From the NCBI GenBank assembly GCA_021014325.1, contig CM037459.1:1364001-1428000 (forward strand): DNA of 64,000 nucleotides. The letters run 5' to 3'. Source of the stretch: Plazaster borealis (taxonomy: Eukaryota; Echinodermata; Asteroidea; Forcipulatida; Labidiasteridae). The notes under the pieces were generated by a model, which made no database searches, was not told the DNA's origin, and worked only from the letters and a program-made list of their open reading frames with translations. How positions within the stretch are numbered: the stretch's first letter is position 1; each line of letters opens with the position of its first letter. Both the position numbers and the translations under genes were made by a program. This document shows positions 1-11,280 of this stretch, one piece after another.

Positions 1-581
1 CCCGTAAATAATTATCACTGCCGATTTCAACCGGCAGCTTCCTGCCGCACGGACTAAAGCATTTAGAAGAAAGGCGGGACAATAGGGACTCCGTAGTGGC
101 GTTCCAGCCCAAGTGCGCGAATTCATGTGACGGAAAACGAAACTTGACAAATCGGGGTAGATTGCAGACGACGAGTTTCGTTGTGCTTTGACGATGTTCT
201 GCGGGCTTCAAATTCTCCTCTCAGGTGGGCTTTGACATCAGACAATTAAAATTAAAGCTAAAAGTTGTTCTTGATTCTGTTAATCAAGTCAAAATTCAAT
301 TTCAATTCTTTTGTGCGCGAATAATGGGGATACGAGGATACGCTCAGAACTGAAAAAAAACATCGAAAGTTCAGCGTATGCCAGCGTTTTAGAGAATTTT
401 TCACACGTCGGCATACGTTGGCTAAAACGTCAAGGTGTGACAGGGCCTTTTGTCACACGCAAACCAGACAACATGTTATTGTTATGAAGTTCTTTTGAAC
501 ACAAGTAGGCCAAAAAATGCTCAAAAACACTGGACATCGCAAGGCCAACACTTGTTCAAAACGCAATGGTTGAATGGTAAC
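1..581. other. No gene recognised
   Basis: No reading frame with recognisable protein features and no RNA gene was seen here. The segment ends at the 9-bp target duplication of the foldback element that starts at 582. Confidence 0.5.
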
Positions 582-1330
582 TAGCCCCATTAATAGTGCC
601 AAATTCTCTGGACTTCCTCCGATCCTTGGCCCTACGCCCACGTACCTCCAGGAGGTGACATTTGTTTTCGAAAAGAAACTCACGTTTTTATGCCGAGATT
701 TTTTCCCCAGTTGTCACTTATTGTAGCTCATTTGTGGACAGCACATTAATTCGAAAAAGAGCTTGCTCTTTTTGGTGTAATTTATGAAGAAAATCGGCGG
801 CGTTACTGACACGGTTTGACTGCCCGGCATCCGCGATATTGCTAATGCGCTATGGTCTTGGTGCAAGACGTTTCTCGTTTACCTTTCACGCACAGCGCGG
901 CCGACGACCCGCTCATTCAACTCGCCAATAGTGCACGGGGGGGTGGTTCGTGGGCTAAAATCAGGTGTTCGTGGCACGCGCTATTGGCGAGTTGAATGAG
1001 TGGGTCGTCGGCCGCGCTGTGCGTAGAAGGTAAACGAGAAACGTCTTGCACCAAGACCATAGCGCATTAGCAAAATCGCAGATGCCGGGCAGTCAAACCG
1101 TGTCAGTAATGCCGCCGATTTTCTTCATAAATTACACCAAAAAGAGCAAGCTCTATTTCGAATTAATGTGCTGTCCACAAATGAGCTACAATAAGTGACA
1201 ACTGGGGAAAAAATCTCGGCATAAAAACGTGAGTTTCTTTTCGAAAACAAATGTCACCTCCTGGAGGTATGTGGGCGTAGGGCCAAGGATCGGAGGAAGT
1301 CCAGAGAATTTGGCACTATTAATGGGGCTA
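582..1330. mobile_element. 749-bp foldback transposon, 9-bp target duplication
   Basis: Two arms of about 350 bp (582-931 and 981-1330) are near-perfect reverse complements around a ~49-bp spacer. The ends read TAGCCCCATTAATAGTGCC on the left and its reverse complement on the right. The 9-mer AATGGTAAC lies directly outside both ends (573-581 and 1331-1339), as expected for a target-site duplication. Very long TIRs with 9-bp duplications fit Mutator-like foldback elements; this assignment rests on structure only. No transposase is encoded. Apparent reading frames across the arms are shadows. Confidence 0.85.
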
Positions 1331-1785
1331 AATGGTAACAAGCGTTTCATTACCGACTTGAGGATTTTCACTCTTGAAATATACAAGAAGACTACATATT
1401 GACTAACATTCACCTGTGAAGTCCACTTTCGCTTTCTTGCTCTCTTTGGTGGCATATTCACAAGAAGATTTTTGGCGGCATGGTGTTCACCTCCTGTCGA
1501 CAACTTATTTGTGTGGACGTGTTTCATTTGTAGCGCGCGTCTTGGTCTACTGTATTGCTGTATTGCTACGTACTGTACTATACAATGTGTGTGGTAACAA
1601 GCCACCTACGACGTCCACCTACGCATGTCATTCCGCAATATCTGTATGGGGAACAGACTAAGCACTGGTAACACAATAATCGTTGAGGAGTACCAGTTGA
1701 GTAGAGTAGAGTAGAGTCCTACTCAACATGTACCTTGGAAAATTTGTCCGCATATCGTGCATCAATTGCAAGTTCGGGTGGACGA
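1331..1785. other. No gene recognised
   Basis: Unique-looking sequence with a short GTAGA run near 1698-1716. No coding signal was recognised. Confidence 0.4.
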
Positions 1786-1795
1786 CTACAGAGCC

Positions 1796-1902
1796 AACCT
1801 CGTCCCCATAGTTTACTTTATTATTTCCAACCATGTTTACATTGTATACAATGAGAGAGCGGTCAACCTCGTACTGCTCGACACACCCTGGGGATGAGGT
1901 TG
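1796..1902. mobile_element. 107-bp MITE, AACCTCGTCCCC family, copy 1
   Basis: The ends are AACCTCGTCCCCA and the near reverse complement. A perfect 10-bp duplication CTACAGAGCC flanks it (1786-1795 and 1903-1912). The same family recurs at 2634-2786 (opposite orientation) and 32184-32456. Duplications of 9-10 bp suggest a Mutator-like source. It is non-coding. Confidence 0.85.
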
Positions 1903-1954
1903 CTACAGAGCCGTGGTTTGAACATGGAGGTAGAAATAGTCTATTTCTACCTCC

Positions 1955-2424
1955 GGGTGCACCCCACTAAATATGGAGAAAACAGAGCATCGAGCTCATG
2001 AATATTTTGTAGGCCCTCAAAATATCCTATATTATACAGATTTGAGAGCCCAATAAAAGGGGTAGAGTGTAAAAATGTTGCCCAATTGTAACCTGGGGGT
2101 TGTTGACTTCCAACTTGAGGTATTTTGGATGACATAGGCCCTGAAAAACTGGTCCTATTTGCCGAGAGGTGTAGGGACATTTTTCAAGATTGATGCTCGG
2201 ACGTTTGGAAAATTACACCGGTGTAGGGGTGTTTTGATTTGGAGGGAGAATAACTCGACGGGCTCCCCATATTAAATTGAGCAGAGAATAAAAGTTCAAG
2301 AGTCAATTAATACTTTTCCCTTTACTGTAAAAAGCTGTGAGACTTTTAAGTATTTTTCGTGTATTTTTGAATATTTAGCCTTTTGCACTGAATGCTATGG
2401 GAGTTGAATTAGTGGGGTGCACCC
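1955..2424 (-). mobile_element. 470-bp MITE, GGGTGCACCC family, 4-bp TSD
   Basis: The terminal inverted repeats begin with the self-complementary GGGTGCACCC followed by CACTAA. The 4-bp duplication CTCC flanks it (1951-1954 and 2425-2428). The body matches, in reverse orientation, 54589-55053 and 58515-58968, and more distantly about 38925-39378. The reading frame inside it is not a gene. Confidence 0.85.
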
Positions 2425-2633
2425 CTCCATGGTTTGAACGACTAGAGTGACTAGACTTACCAGAAACCATAGAGCACAGGGAGATTGAATAGATCGACCA
2501 TGCACTGGACTTGATTTCAAGTCTGAGTTCGCGGTTATTTCTCTGCATCAGCCGCGCAAAACTCCCCCCGCAGATTGGCTATTACATATTTGTGATCGTA
2601 CATGCATGGCCATGGTACATGTAGGTTAATGAC

Positions 2634-2786
2634 AACCTCGTCCCCAGGGTGTGTCGAGCAGTACGAGGTGTACGAGGTGTACGAGGTTGACCGCTCTCTC
2701 ATTGACCTCTCTCTCATCATTGACCTCTCTCTCATCTACTATTGTAAACATGGTTGGAAATAAAGTAAACCATGGGGACGAGGTTG
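2634..2786. mobile_element. 153-bp MITE, AACCTCGTCCCC family, copy 2
   Basis: It is inverted relative to copy 1. A 10-bp duplication GGTTAATGAC flanks it (2624-2633 and 2787-2796). It differs from copy 1 by short internal duplications (repeated ACGAGGTGT and GACCTCTCTCTCAT motifs), which produce spurious serine/threonine-rich reading frames on both strands. Confidence 0.85.
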
Positions 2787-2941
2787 GGTTAATGACGGAG
2801 GTAAATCCACAAGAGGGCGCTATTTCAGGCAATAATGTAATAGACTTCTTCGCAAATTAATACTCAGTACGCGCTCATTTGCCGTGGAATGAGGTGCATG
2901 CTGGTCTAGTAAGCGACACATTTGATCGCTAACTAGACCAG

Positions 2942-5900
2942 GGGGGTGTTTCATAAAGAACATCAAACAATTAATCTTAACTATTAATCTTAAGTCTGAA
3001 TCAATCTTAGTCTACAATTAATTGTTAAATTCTGTTTCATAAAATCAATCTTAGCGTAAGATCGATCGAGTTTAAGATAAGATTAATATTAATTGTATCT
3101 TAAGACTTCAATATTATTGACAGAGGCTAAAGCGCGACCTTTGACACAGAGAGCAACTTTTAGCTGTCAAAACTTTTCTCAAGTCGGCCATCTTGTTTTT
3201 CAGCGTGAGTGGTGAGTAGATTTTATACGTTTTGTTGTTGTTTTTTGTGTGGGAAAAGAGTGTTTTCTTTCTTGGTTAGACAGTACAGTAATTGAAGATG
3301 TCATTACTTTCATTTAGTGTAAATAATAGGGCAATTTTGTGGTCACTAGACACAGTTATGGTCATAGCGTGAATCATGGAGTGACAGCAACGGTGCAACT
3401 GCGTCCATTTCCCCATCAAAATAGTGGTGCTGTCACGGTGCATGCACGAGGGCAGTGGTTAGCGTTTTTGTAGCCAATTTTGTTTCTTCTGCTTTATCCA
3501 ATTTCCTTCAAATAAAAAAGTGATACTTCACTAATGTAAGGAGTAACTAATACACTACACAAATTGTGAAAATTTCGTGCATGAAACTGCTTTCTTTGTG
3601 AAGAAATAGAGCATCAGTCATTGATAATTTGGCATACACATGCAGTTCAATTCAATGAAACAAAAAAGGCCAAAAATATATTCACCAAAGTAAAATACAA
3701 AATTCAAGGTACACTGCCTATTGTGACTAGAAAAATCTAAAGATTATTTTCAACATCAAATCCTCTTGGTTTTAAAGATGTTTTAACCAAAATCATAATA
3801 ATATTTTATTAAATTTATATAAATTTTAATTGAAATAATTTGTATTCGGGGAAATATTTTTATTGCACAGCATTTCCTTAGTTCCGGATGGTACATTAAT
3901 TTTAGTTGAGTCACTAAAGTTTTTTTTATAGATCAATGTTTTGTTAGTGTTGTGTGTGTTTTTTGTTTTTTGTTTTTGTTTGTTTGTTGGGAATGGGGCG
4001 TTTATTTTCTTGTGTTTGGGTTGGGGGTCTTGTTGAGGCCTTAATTTCTAATTCTGTTAACTGTAGGCAATAGTAAATACACATCTTCATTCAAATTTTA
4101 CAATGTTTTTATAATTATCTTAATTGTCTGATTTTCACCATTTTACTATACATGTTTGGCAGTCAATATTTTGTTAAAACCAATGACAATTTTTACTGCA
4201 TTTTTAAAACATTTGTTTTTAAAATTTTCCTTAACTTTCCACTTCTTTTATTTTTTGACAAAGGCAACAGGTCTAGAAGTACAACTTTCAGCTGCTACTG
4301 AGCTGCAGGAACTGGCAGATTTTTTGAAAGCACTTCTCCCAAGCTATTTGGGAAAGCAAAACACTGCTAAAAAAGGTAAACATTAAATTGAGTCATTCTA
4401 AATTTAAATTTGGTAAAAAAAAAATGTTATCCTTGTAATAAAAAATATTAATAATAAAAAGCCACACATAGCTGCTCACTTTTTAAGCTTGATTATCAAC
4501 CCCATAACGTGTACAAAGTGTACACAATAGGATGACTGGATCTATGTTCATTTTTTAAAAACTTGTGAAATGATTTCCCTGTTTTAAGCTTTAATCCAAC
4601 TAGTCAACTTAATGTTTTTTTGTTTTTAAGAAATAAATGACATGATTATAATTTTCCTAAATTGTTTCAGGTGGTGGACCAGTACCTCCGACAAATCCAA
4701 CACTTGAGCAAGTGTTCAGGATGCCCTGGCACCACATTTGAAACATGGGATTGATGGGCAGGGTGCAGAGACCAATCCTTTATCACTTGAGGTACAGTTC
4801 AGTAAGTTCATTAACAAATATTGTTTATGTAAGTGTAGCCTTAGAACCAAAGAACAAATCTTTGAAAGGTCTAGCTGAATCACTCAGCACTCAGTAAATA
4901 TGAATTTAATCATATTTCAGCATTTTTTAATACTTGCAGGAATCAAAATTACAGGATTCAGAATCACAGGTGGATGAGACAACCTGTAACTTGATAAGCA
5001 GCAGCAGTAGCAATGTCATCAAAAGCAGCGGCAATCTCAATAACAGCAACAACAATGTCAACAGCATGTAGCAACAACAATAACATGCTCTTAGAACAGT
5101 GATGACCAAGTCTAAGGGCAGCAAACATCAGACATTTGGAAGTGGAAAAAGAGCTATTGAGGATTGAAAACATTAAGATGGACTTCTTGAAGGAAGGCCC
5201 AGTTGTCCAGAGAGGCATTTTAATTTGCCTCCAGTCTTTAACATCTTCAGTCATTTTTAATGCAATGTTTTGGCAATTTTTTTATATCAACAAATTTTAT
5301 TTCAACAAATTTTATGCACTTGTGTTTTCAGTACCCTAAGGTTATTTTTACATGTTCATCTTTCTTGTGTATTTTTAAAGTTAAAAATTCTAACTCTTTT
5401 GCCCATATGTTGTTCCCCCACCAAAAACATTTATTTAACATTGTTAAAAAAAATTGTTCTTGAATCAAGCTCTCTTGATTATATCAAATTTCAAAACCGT
5501 ACATGTTATGTGAGGTAAGTGCCAATCAGTATGACAAAAAAATTAAATATTTAATTAATTTTGTCAATTTTTTAAAATGCACTTAATTTATTGTTGAGGC
5601 TGAATTGTTACAAATTGTATGCTTACTTTATTTCAAGTAATATACCACGAGGTAAACTTACTGGGTATATTTTAATTTAATTTTGGGTTGAACAAAGAAA
5701 ACAAAATGGCTGTGACTTAAATTGACCTATTTTCTTTTAGAACTAATCTCATATCTAACTATTTGTTAATTTAAATTCTTGCCAATTAACTTGAATTAAC
5801 TTGATATAATGATATGATGTATTGAAGATATATGATAATGTTAAAGCAAACTTGTCAATGTTTTTATAGTTTAATTTGTCCTCATAAAATAAAATAAAAT

Positions 5901-6853
5901 TGGACTTCAGTTAATAATTTGTCATGAGTTGAATGTTTATGTTTTAAAGGCAGTTTTTACTATTTTGGTTATATTCTGCAACTGCTTTTAATGTCCAAAT
6001 TTTGCTGTCACCTATTCCGATTTGACATTCAATGCATCAGTAATGTTTGTAATTATTGTCTTGCAATGTCGTCTCAAAATTTCATAAATGCAGAAATTAT
6101 TTAATATATTAATTAAACTCAAAATATAGTTGCTGTTCCGGAAAACGTCCATAAATCTCCTAATTGGGTTAATGCCAATATTTCAGTCCCTTAAGTTTCG
6201 CTTGTTGGGCTGGCTTAGCAGGTCTTGGGACACTTGAATGAACATTTTCCCCTTGGCTTTACTGTAAAAATTCCATGGAAAAGAATATAAAACTTTGTAA
6301 AGTTGAAAAAAGATTTTGAACAAAAAAGGGGAAGTGGCACTGCAATTTCTGCCGTGACCTGCTTGAATAAATCCTTTCCACAAAATAATAAAATGAAATC
6401 AAAGTTTATAAATTCAAAATATTTTTTTTTTTGTCATTGACGAAAAAGAACCCTTAATATGTATTTATTGTAAATGTTAAGCCTCATTCAATGATCAAGA
6501 GGGTTCTCTGTATCTCTACATATTCTCTTCCCACGTAAAGTGCGACAGTTCTCTAATAAAAGCTTTTGGAGAGGCATGCTTATTGAATCAAAAAATTAAG
6601 TGGAATGTTTTAAATTTTCGCGAAAACCACATTTCAGACTTAAGATTGATTAATTTGTTTCTACAACTGATTTGGATCAAGTGTAAGACTAAGATCGATT
6701 GAAGAGTAAGTTAAGGTTGATATCAAGCTTAACTTGCTTTATGAAACAGAGATAAGACTAATTGTAAATTTGAGGAGTTTAAGATTGATCGTTTGTAGAT
6801 AAGATTGATTATTTGGAGATAAGATTAATTGTAAAGCTTTATGAAACACCCCC
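2942..6853 (+). mobile_element. 3.9-kb DNA transposon with GGGGGTGTTTCATAAAG ends (Harbinger-like)
   Basis: The terminal inverted repeats GGGGGTGTTTCATAAAG lie at both ends, followed on each side by AT-rich subterminal repeats built on TTAATCTTA and TTTCATAAA motifs. A CAG trinucleotide flanks the element (2939-2941 and 6854-6856) and may be the target duplication. PIF/Harbinger elements make 3-bp duplications, some of them CWG. No complete transposase is visible. Intron/exon-like blocks lie between 4264 and about 5190. A shorter inverted relative lies at 11749-13012. The superfamily call is inference from termini and TSD size. Confidence 0.6.
4264..5200 (+). pseudogene. Possible accessory-protein exons of the Harbinger-like element
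   Basis: Three blocks have splice-like borders. 4264-4375 (AAAG before, GTAAAC after) is open for 37 codons. 4671-4791 follows TTGTTTCAG and precedes GTACAG. A third block starts at 4940 after TACTTGCAG. The third is serine/asparagine-rich and is followed by a charged stretch reading EVEKELLRIENIKMDFLKEG near 5139-5198. The end is like the leucine/glutamate-rich tails of Myb/SANT-type proteins that accompany Harbinger transposases, but that is only a resemblance. The 12.2-12.7 kb relative conserves these same blocks, suggesting they once were coding. No continuous reading frame could be assembled with confidence. Confidence 0.3.
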
Positions 6854-7085
6854 CAGTATGCACCTCATTCCGCGGCTAACGCATGCGCACGGAGTATTTG
6901 CGAAGTAGTCTATGGCTATCAGGTAGACTAAAAACCACGACTATCACATCACAGACTTGGAACCAAGTCTAACCATGCACTGGAAAATGTCGATCTATTC
7001 AATTTGAGAGCTACGCACGCTGTTTCTGGTTATATAGTCTAGTTACTCTAGTCGCCCATCCGAACTTGCTGCGATCGTGGTTTTT

Positions 7086-7338
7086 TGACTACCCAGAGCC
7101 GTATATTGATACACAGCTCTGTGACTACCCAGAGCTGTGTATTGAGAGAGTTGCGACATGGAGGGACCAGCTTTCTCCGGTCACGTGGTTGCTGGACGCC
7201 ATTTTGTTCCCAAATGCAGCACAACCCAATGGGCAGACTAGTCTGGCACCCTGTATTCGCCAATGCATTTTTTGGAGACAAAATGGCTTCTAATCGCAAG
7301 TTGTCGCAACTCTCTCAATATACGGCTCTGTGACTACC
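7086..7338. repeat. Small foldback repeat
   Basis: The left arm 7086-7157 (GACTACCCAGAGC...GAGAGAGTTGCGAC) faces its reverse complement at 7301-7338. The left arm carries an extra internal copy of the CAGAGC unit. It looks like a MITE, but no target duplication could be fixed. Reading frames through it are shadows. Confidence 0.55.
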
Positions 7339-7341
7339 TGA

Positions 7342-7950
7342 TCGATAGCGCCCTCTTATGGATTAACCCCCGACAATATAAGATGCCACTATACCGCAAT
7401 CTTAGACTTGAAATCAAGTCTACTGTGTTTCTCGCGGAGCAACTTTGTTCTCAAAGAAATTGACGGTGGTCAATTTCGTAGTTGACTCAGCGCCTAAAAC
7501 CAAATAATAAGACCGGTGGGGCCGAGCGAACATGATATCACATTGATATCGTGCAAGCTTGGTAACGAGGTTAGCGTAGGACGATCTTCTTTCGCGGTGG
7601 GTGGGTTTTTATATTAAATCGCATGGGGGAGCTAGATGGTAAAAACACAACGAAATTGTCTGGTGTTTCTTTTCTAGCTCAGAGGTTGAGAATGTCGTTT
7701 GTATCAACTTAATTACTCAGCAAATTTTCTCAGACGATATTTTTATGTGGCAATTCTCTGCTCGCGAAAATAAAGCACATGTCATAAACTTTTACATAGA
7801 CAATGACGATTTATATAAATGCTGAAAACATTTTCTTACCGAAATGGCGCCCATGCCGTACTTTACACGTTCTTACAATATAAAGAGCTCCAGCTCACAA
7901 TGTTGTACCTTACGGCGCTATACGATCTTTGCCTCCAAGTGAAGATGCTA
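7342..7950. other. No gene recognised
   Basis: No coding signal, tRNA or repeat was recognised. Confidence 0.4.
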
Positions 7951-7956
7951 CCTCCC

Positions 7957-8090
7957 AAAAGGAGAAAAAAGAACTAATGCAGGAGAAACACAAAGCAGTG
8001 AAGCTGAAGTCATTGGAATCCTTTTCCTACTTGCCAGTTATTTTGGAGAAGATGTCAATGTGCTGGTTCACACCTCAGATGTAAGTACAT
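7957..8090 (+). pseudogene. Possible orphan exon, unknown protein
   Basis: One frame reads through 7957-8090 and ends at a good donor, GATGTAAGTA. It includes a hydrophobic segment, EVIGILFLLASYFGEDVNVL. No start codon and no following exon were found; downstream sequence is MITE-rich. It could be a relic exon of a host gene or of a transposon protein. I do not recognise the family. Confidence 0.2.
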
Positions 8091-8167
8091 GCGTGTATAG
8101 TAATCTTTCTCTTTTTGTATTGTTCTCTTTTCTTTTTGAATTTTGAATTAATTTTTACTTGGTTAAA

Positions 8168-8805
8168 TCATCTCGGTTGTTCACCAAATCATGTATAATA
8201 ACCTATTTCCGATAATTCAGCGATTTCTTGCTTGGTCGTTTTGCTCATGCTCGTATAAAGACCATCCCACCTCTCTTGAGCTCGACAGGTGTGCTAGTCT
8301 TAAAGGTATCGTACACGTTTGGTAATGACTCGAACAATAGCATAAAAACTTACTTGGTAACAAGCAACAGAGAGCTGTTGATAGTATAACACATTGTAGG
8401 AAACGACTCCCTCTGAAGTAACGTAGTTTTTGAGAAAGAGGTAATTTCTCACTAAAATAATAAAAAGTTCTTGGAAGAAGTTTTTATTTCTATCTGAAAG
8501 CACACAAATTTGTACAACATGGGTGTTTTTTCTTTCATCATTTTCTTGCAACTTCAATGACCAATTGAGCCCAAATGTTCACAGGCTTGTTATTTTATGC
8601 ATACGTTGGGATACACCAAGTGAGAACACTGGTCTTTGACAATTTCCAAACGTGTTCAGTCATCTCGATTGTTCACCAAATCATGTAGGCCACCCTAATA
8701 ACCCATTTCCGATAATTCAACGATTTCTTGCTTGGTCGTTTTGCTCATGCTCATATAAAGACCATCCCACCTCTCTTGAGCTCGACAGGTGGGATAGTCT
8801 TAATG
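8168..8805 (+). repeat. Direct repeat flanking a TTAA MITE
   Basis: About 8168-8302 and 8656-8805 are direct repeats sharing GTTCACCAAATCATGTA, GATTTCTTGCTTGGTCG and TTGAGCTCGACAGGTG. A more diverged relative with CCTATTTCCGATAATTCA and GAGCATGCGCACTCGCCAC lies at 27314-27475. The intervening 8303-8655 is a MITE, so the pair may be one repeat duplicated together with its insertion. Confidence 0.6.
8303..8655 (+). mobile_element. TTAA-type MITE, 3' end degraded
   Basis: It begins after TTAA at about 8299-8302 with AGGTATCGTACACGTTTGG. Its right end carries the complementary CCAAACGTGTTCAG but lacks the final bases and the second TTAA. The ACGTTTGGTAAT terminal core is shared with the intact element at 8872-9261. 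TTAA duplications are typical of piggyBac and Kolobok elements. Confidence 0.6.
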
Positions 8806-8871
8806 AGCATGCGCACTCGCCACATATCCGATACCCAGAAATGAAATAGAAACGATGCAAGTGGGATTTAA

Positions 8872-9261
8872 AGGGTCTATATACTTTTGGTAATTGGAAC
8901 CCATTGTTTGTTTCAATCCTATATAGTTGTAGATATATACCACAAAACTAACCTGTGAAAATATCATTTCAAAAGGTTGACCCGTTTTTGAGATATTGCC
9001 GAAAATCTGGAGCAATTGTGACCACGCAAGAAGAATACTCTGCAACTGGAATACACAATCTGAGAGACGTTACTGCAGTAACGCTTCTCAGATTCAAATT
9101 TTTGGGGATAAACAGTGATATATTTTTTCATAACCGCATGTACTTCGAAGTAAAGGTTTCTCAAAATGCATTTTACTATCCAAAGCTGCTGTACTTCTGA
9201 CCAAGTAAGTTTTTATTGCCATTAATTTTTCAGAGTCATTACCAAACGTATAAAGGACCCT
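8872..9261. mobile_element. 390-bp MITE with TTAA target duplication
   Basis: The left end AGGGTCTATATACTTTTGG and the right end CCAAACGTATAAAGGACCCT are imperfect inverted repeats bounded by TTAA (8868-8871 and 9262-9265). It is non-coding. The terminal core resembles TTAA MITEs that I associate with echinoderm genomes (recall, unverified). Confidence 0.75.
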
Positions 9262-9414
9262 TTAAGCAATCTAACACACAACTTGTCTTGGCAATTTGAA
9301 CAATACCAGAATGGCAACTGCTCATGACAGTGAAAGTGATTAGAGCACACCAGATCAAAAGAAGGTTCTTATGTATTCTAACAAATTTTATCATCATTGT
9401 ACCAAGAGGAATGC

Positions 9415-9905
9415 ACAATATTTATTTGTTTGTCAAGTATAGTATTTCTGGCTGAAAGGTGGTCACCAATACTTATTTGTTTACTTTGAGCACTGAGTTT
9501 GTGCACTGAATACTTGCCGTATTGTATTTCTTTTGATGGCTGAAAGAGGGGGGGGGGGAGGGAGGGGGTGGCCAATATTTATTTGTTTACTTTGAGCACC
9601 GAGTGTGTGCACTAAATATTGCCAAATTGTATTTCATTATTTATGAATTTCTGGCTGACATGGGAGGGTTCGCCAATATTTGTTTGTTTACTTTGAGCAG
9701 CGAGTGTGTGCAGTGAATATTGCCATATTGTACGTTTTAATTATTTAATTTTATTCCTGGCTGACATGGGGGGGGGGGGTCACCAATATTTATTTGTTTA
9801 TTTTGAGCAGCGAGTTTGTGCACTTAATACTTGCCGTATTGTATTTTTTTATATGAGTGTTTCTGGCTGAAAGGGGGGGGGGGTTCACCAATATTTATAG
9901 TCACA
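9415..9905 (+). repeat. Tandem repeat, ~105-bp unit, about 5 copies
   Basis: Units share ATTTATTTGTTTACTTTGAG, GTGTGTGCACT and TTCTGGCTGA followed by a poly-G run. The GTGCACT-type marker recurs about every 101-111 bp (near 9493, 9600, 9701 and 9812). The G runs (9547-9559, 9768-9778 and 9874-9883) belong to the unit. Confidence 0.8.
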
Positions 9906-10875
9906 TTTTTGACTCCGCAAATTGGCCGACCGTGTTAGTTCGCAAAGTAAAAGGAAAACCACGCAATTTCGAGACATATTTGTGTGGATCATTGTATTCT
10001 ACTTTTATAACGTCTTTCTGACCAATTATGCATTTTATAACAAACGGTTACAAACGCTTTTTTTAGACCAACGAGTCCGATCCAAGGCAACGTGTCCCTT
10101 TAAGGTCACATCGAGTGAAAAGTACCGCTTCAGTGATTTTCGGGTGGAAATCTCCTGCAAGCTGTCCCAGTTGTCCAATCTGAAATGGAGTGCCAAAGGA
10201 AGGTGATTCATCGTTTGAACTTTTGAATCTTTTCAAAAGAAAAACTCTGCTATGGTCAATCAGTCAGGCCATTACTGCTATTTATAAAGAACTCTTTACA
10301 AAAATGCTTTTAAAAACTTTTACAAACTGCAAGGTAATGGGAGGATTCTTTAAACAATTATTTATTTCGTGTTTACTGTTGCAAAGAACAACTTATTGAA
10401 AGCAACTGGCGTATCCCCCAAGACTTGCTGTACGTGTGTAACAAGTAAACGTTAATCAAGCAAGCATGGAGATCTTATGAAAAAAGGCTTTTCTATACGA
10501 TCAAAGGGTATCACTTTAATTGTTTGCACCCGATATGACGTCGGTCCGTCACACACGTTAATTTACATGGAAAGACTGAAAATGAAAGACACAAGTTGGT
10601 TGCTGTTCACGAATTTCTTGTGTTGCAATATTTCAGTCATACATCAGAATGAATAAAATATATAATAACAAAGAAATAACTAAATACTGATATAACTAAC
10701 TCCTATTTCCATAGACCTAACTAGTCTATTATGGAGCACCTGACACTAGCAATACCCATTATGCACAGAAATCACCATGCTAAACAAATGTGTTTGTACT
10801 GAACAAAACAACTCTCAACTAACTCCATAAATCAAAACAAAGAAACACATTAAATATAATAAAAAAAGAAGTATT
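9906..10875. other. No gene recognised
   Basis: Two short open frames (near 9922-10206 and 10190-10399) show no recognisable domain, splice structure or start context. I do not regard them as genes. Confidence 0.35.
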
Positions 10876-11280
10876 AAAAAGTATTAACTTAAAAACTACT
10901 AGTAGATTGGCTAATTAAATATTCATGTCATTATAGCTAAGTAAACTAATTAATTAAGCTCAGCTAATTACATTTATCTGAAACTACATGGCCTAAGCTT
11001 TGATATGATATAGGATTTGACTTAGCTAGTTGTGGCTTTTGGAGGTCACAAATTCGTGTACAAATCCTCTGGGATTACTGACAGAGCGAACGAATAATAA
11101 GAAAAACAAACTCAAGTTAGTCTGACTTTGAGATAGAAGACCCTTTACCTTTGTCAGGCCCTTATTTTGACTTCAAGTGTGCCTAAAAACCTAAACCTGA
11201 TCTTCATTCTGATACTGACTCTAAAACTCATTTTAAACGTGACCCTTAACCTGGCCTTAACTTTGATCTTCTTTCTAACT
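10876..11280 (-). mobile_element. Fragment of Helentron family 2
   Basis: On the - strand this matches internal parts of the family-2 elements. ATTGGCTAATTAAATATTCA near 10914 is the complement of the block at 45860-45885. AGTGTGCCTAAAAACCTAAA near 11177 is the complement of sequence at 61825-61850. No termini are present. Confidence 0.6.

Larger units (their letters stand above)
2443..7061. repeat. Old inverted-repeat arms enclosing the Harbinger-like element
   Basis: About 2443-2541 and 2836-2938 are diverged reverse complements of about 6946-7061 and 6856-6915. Examples are GGAATGAGGTGCAT on the left facing the complement on the right, and GAATAGATCGAC near 2488 facing its complement near 6990. 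The 3.9-kb element at 2942-6853 therefore sits inside an older, larger foldback. The left arm was later interrupted by the MITE at 2634-2786. Confidence 0.6.

Noticed and set aside
1186..1605. 139-residue minus-strand reading frame
   Set aside because: It runs through one arm of the 749-bp palindrome, and part of it reappears in the other arm (453-683). No domain or splice evidence.
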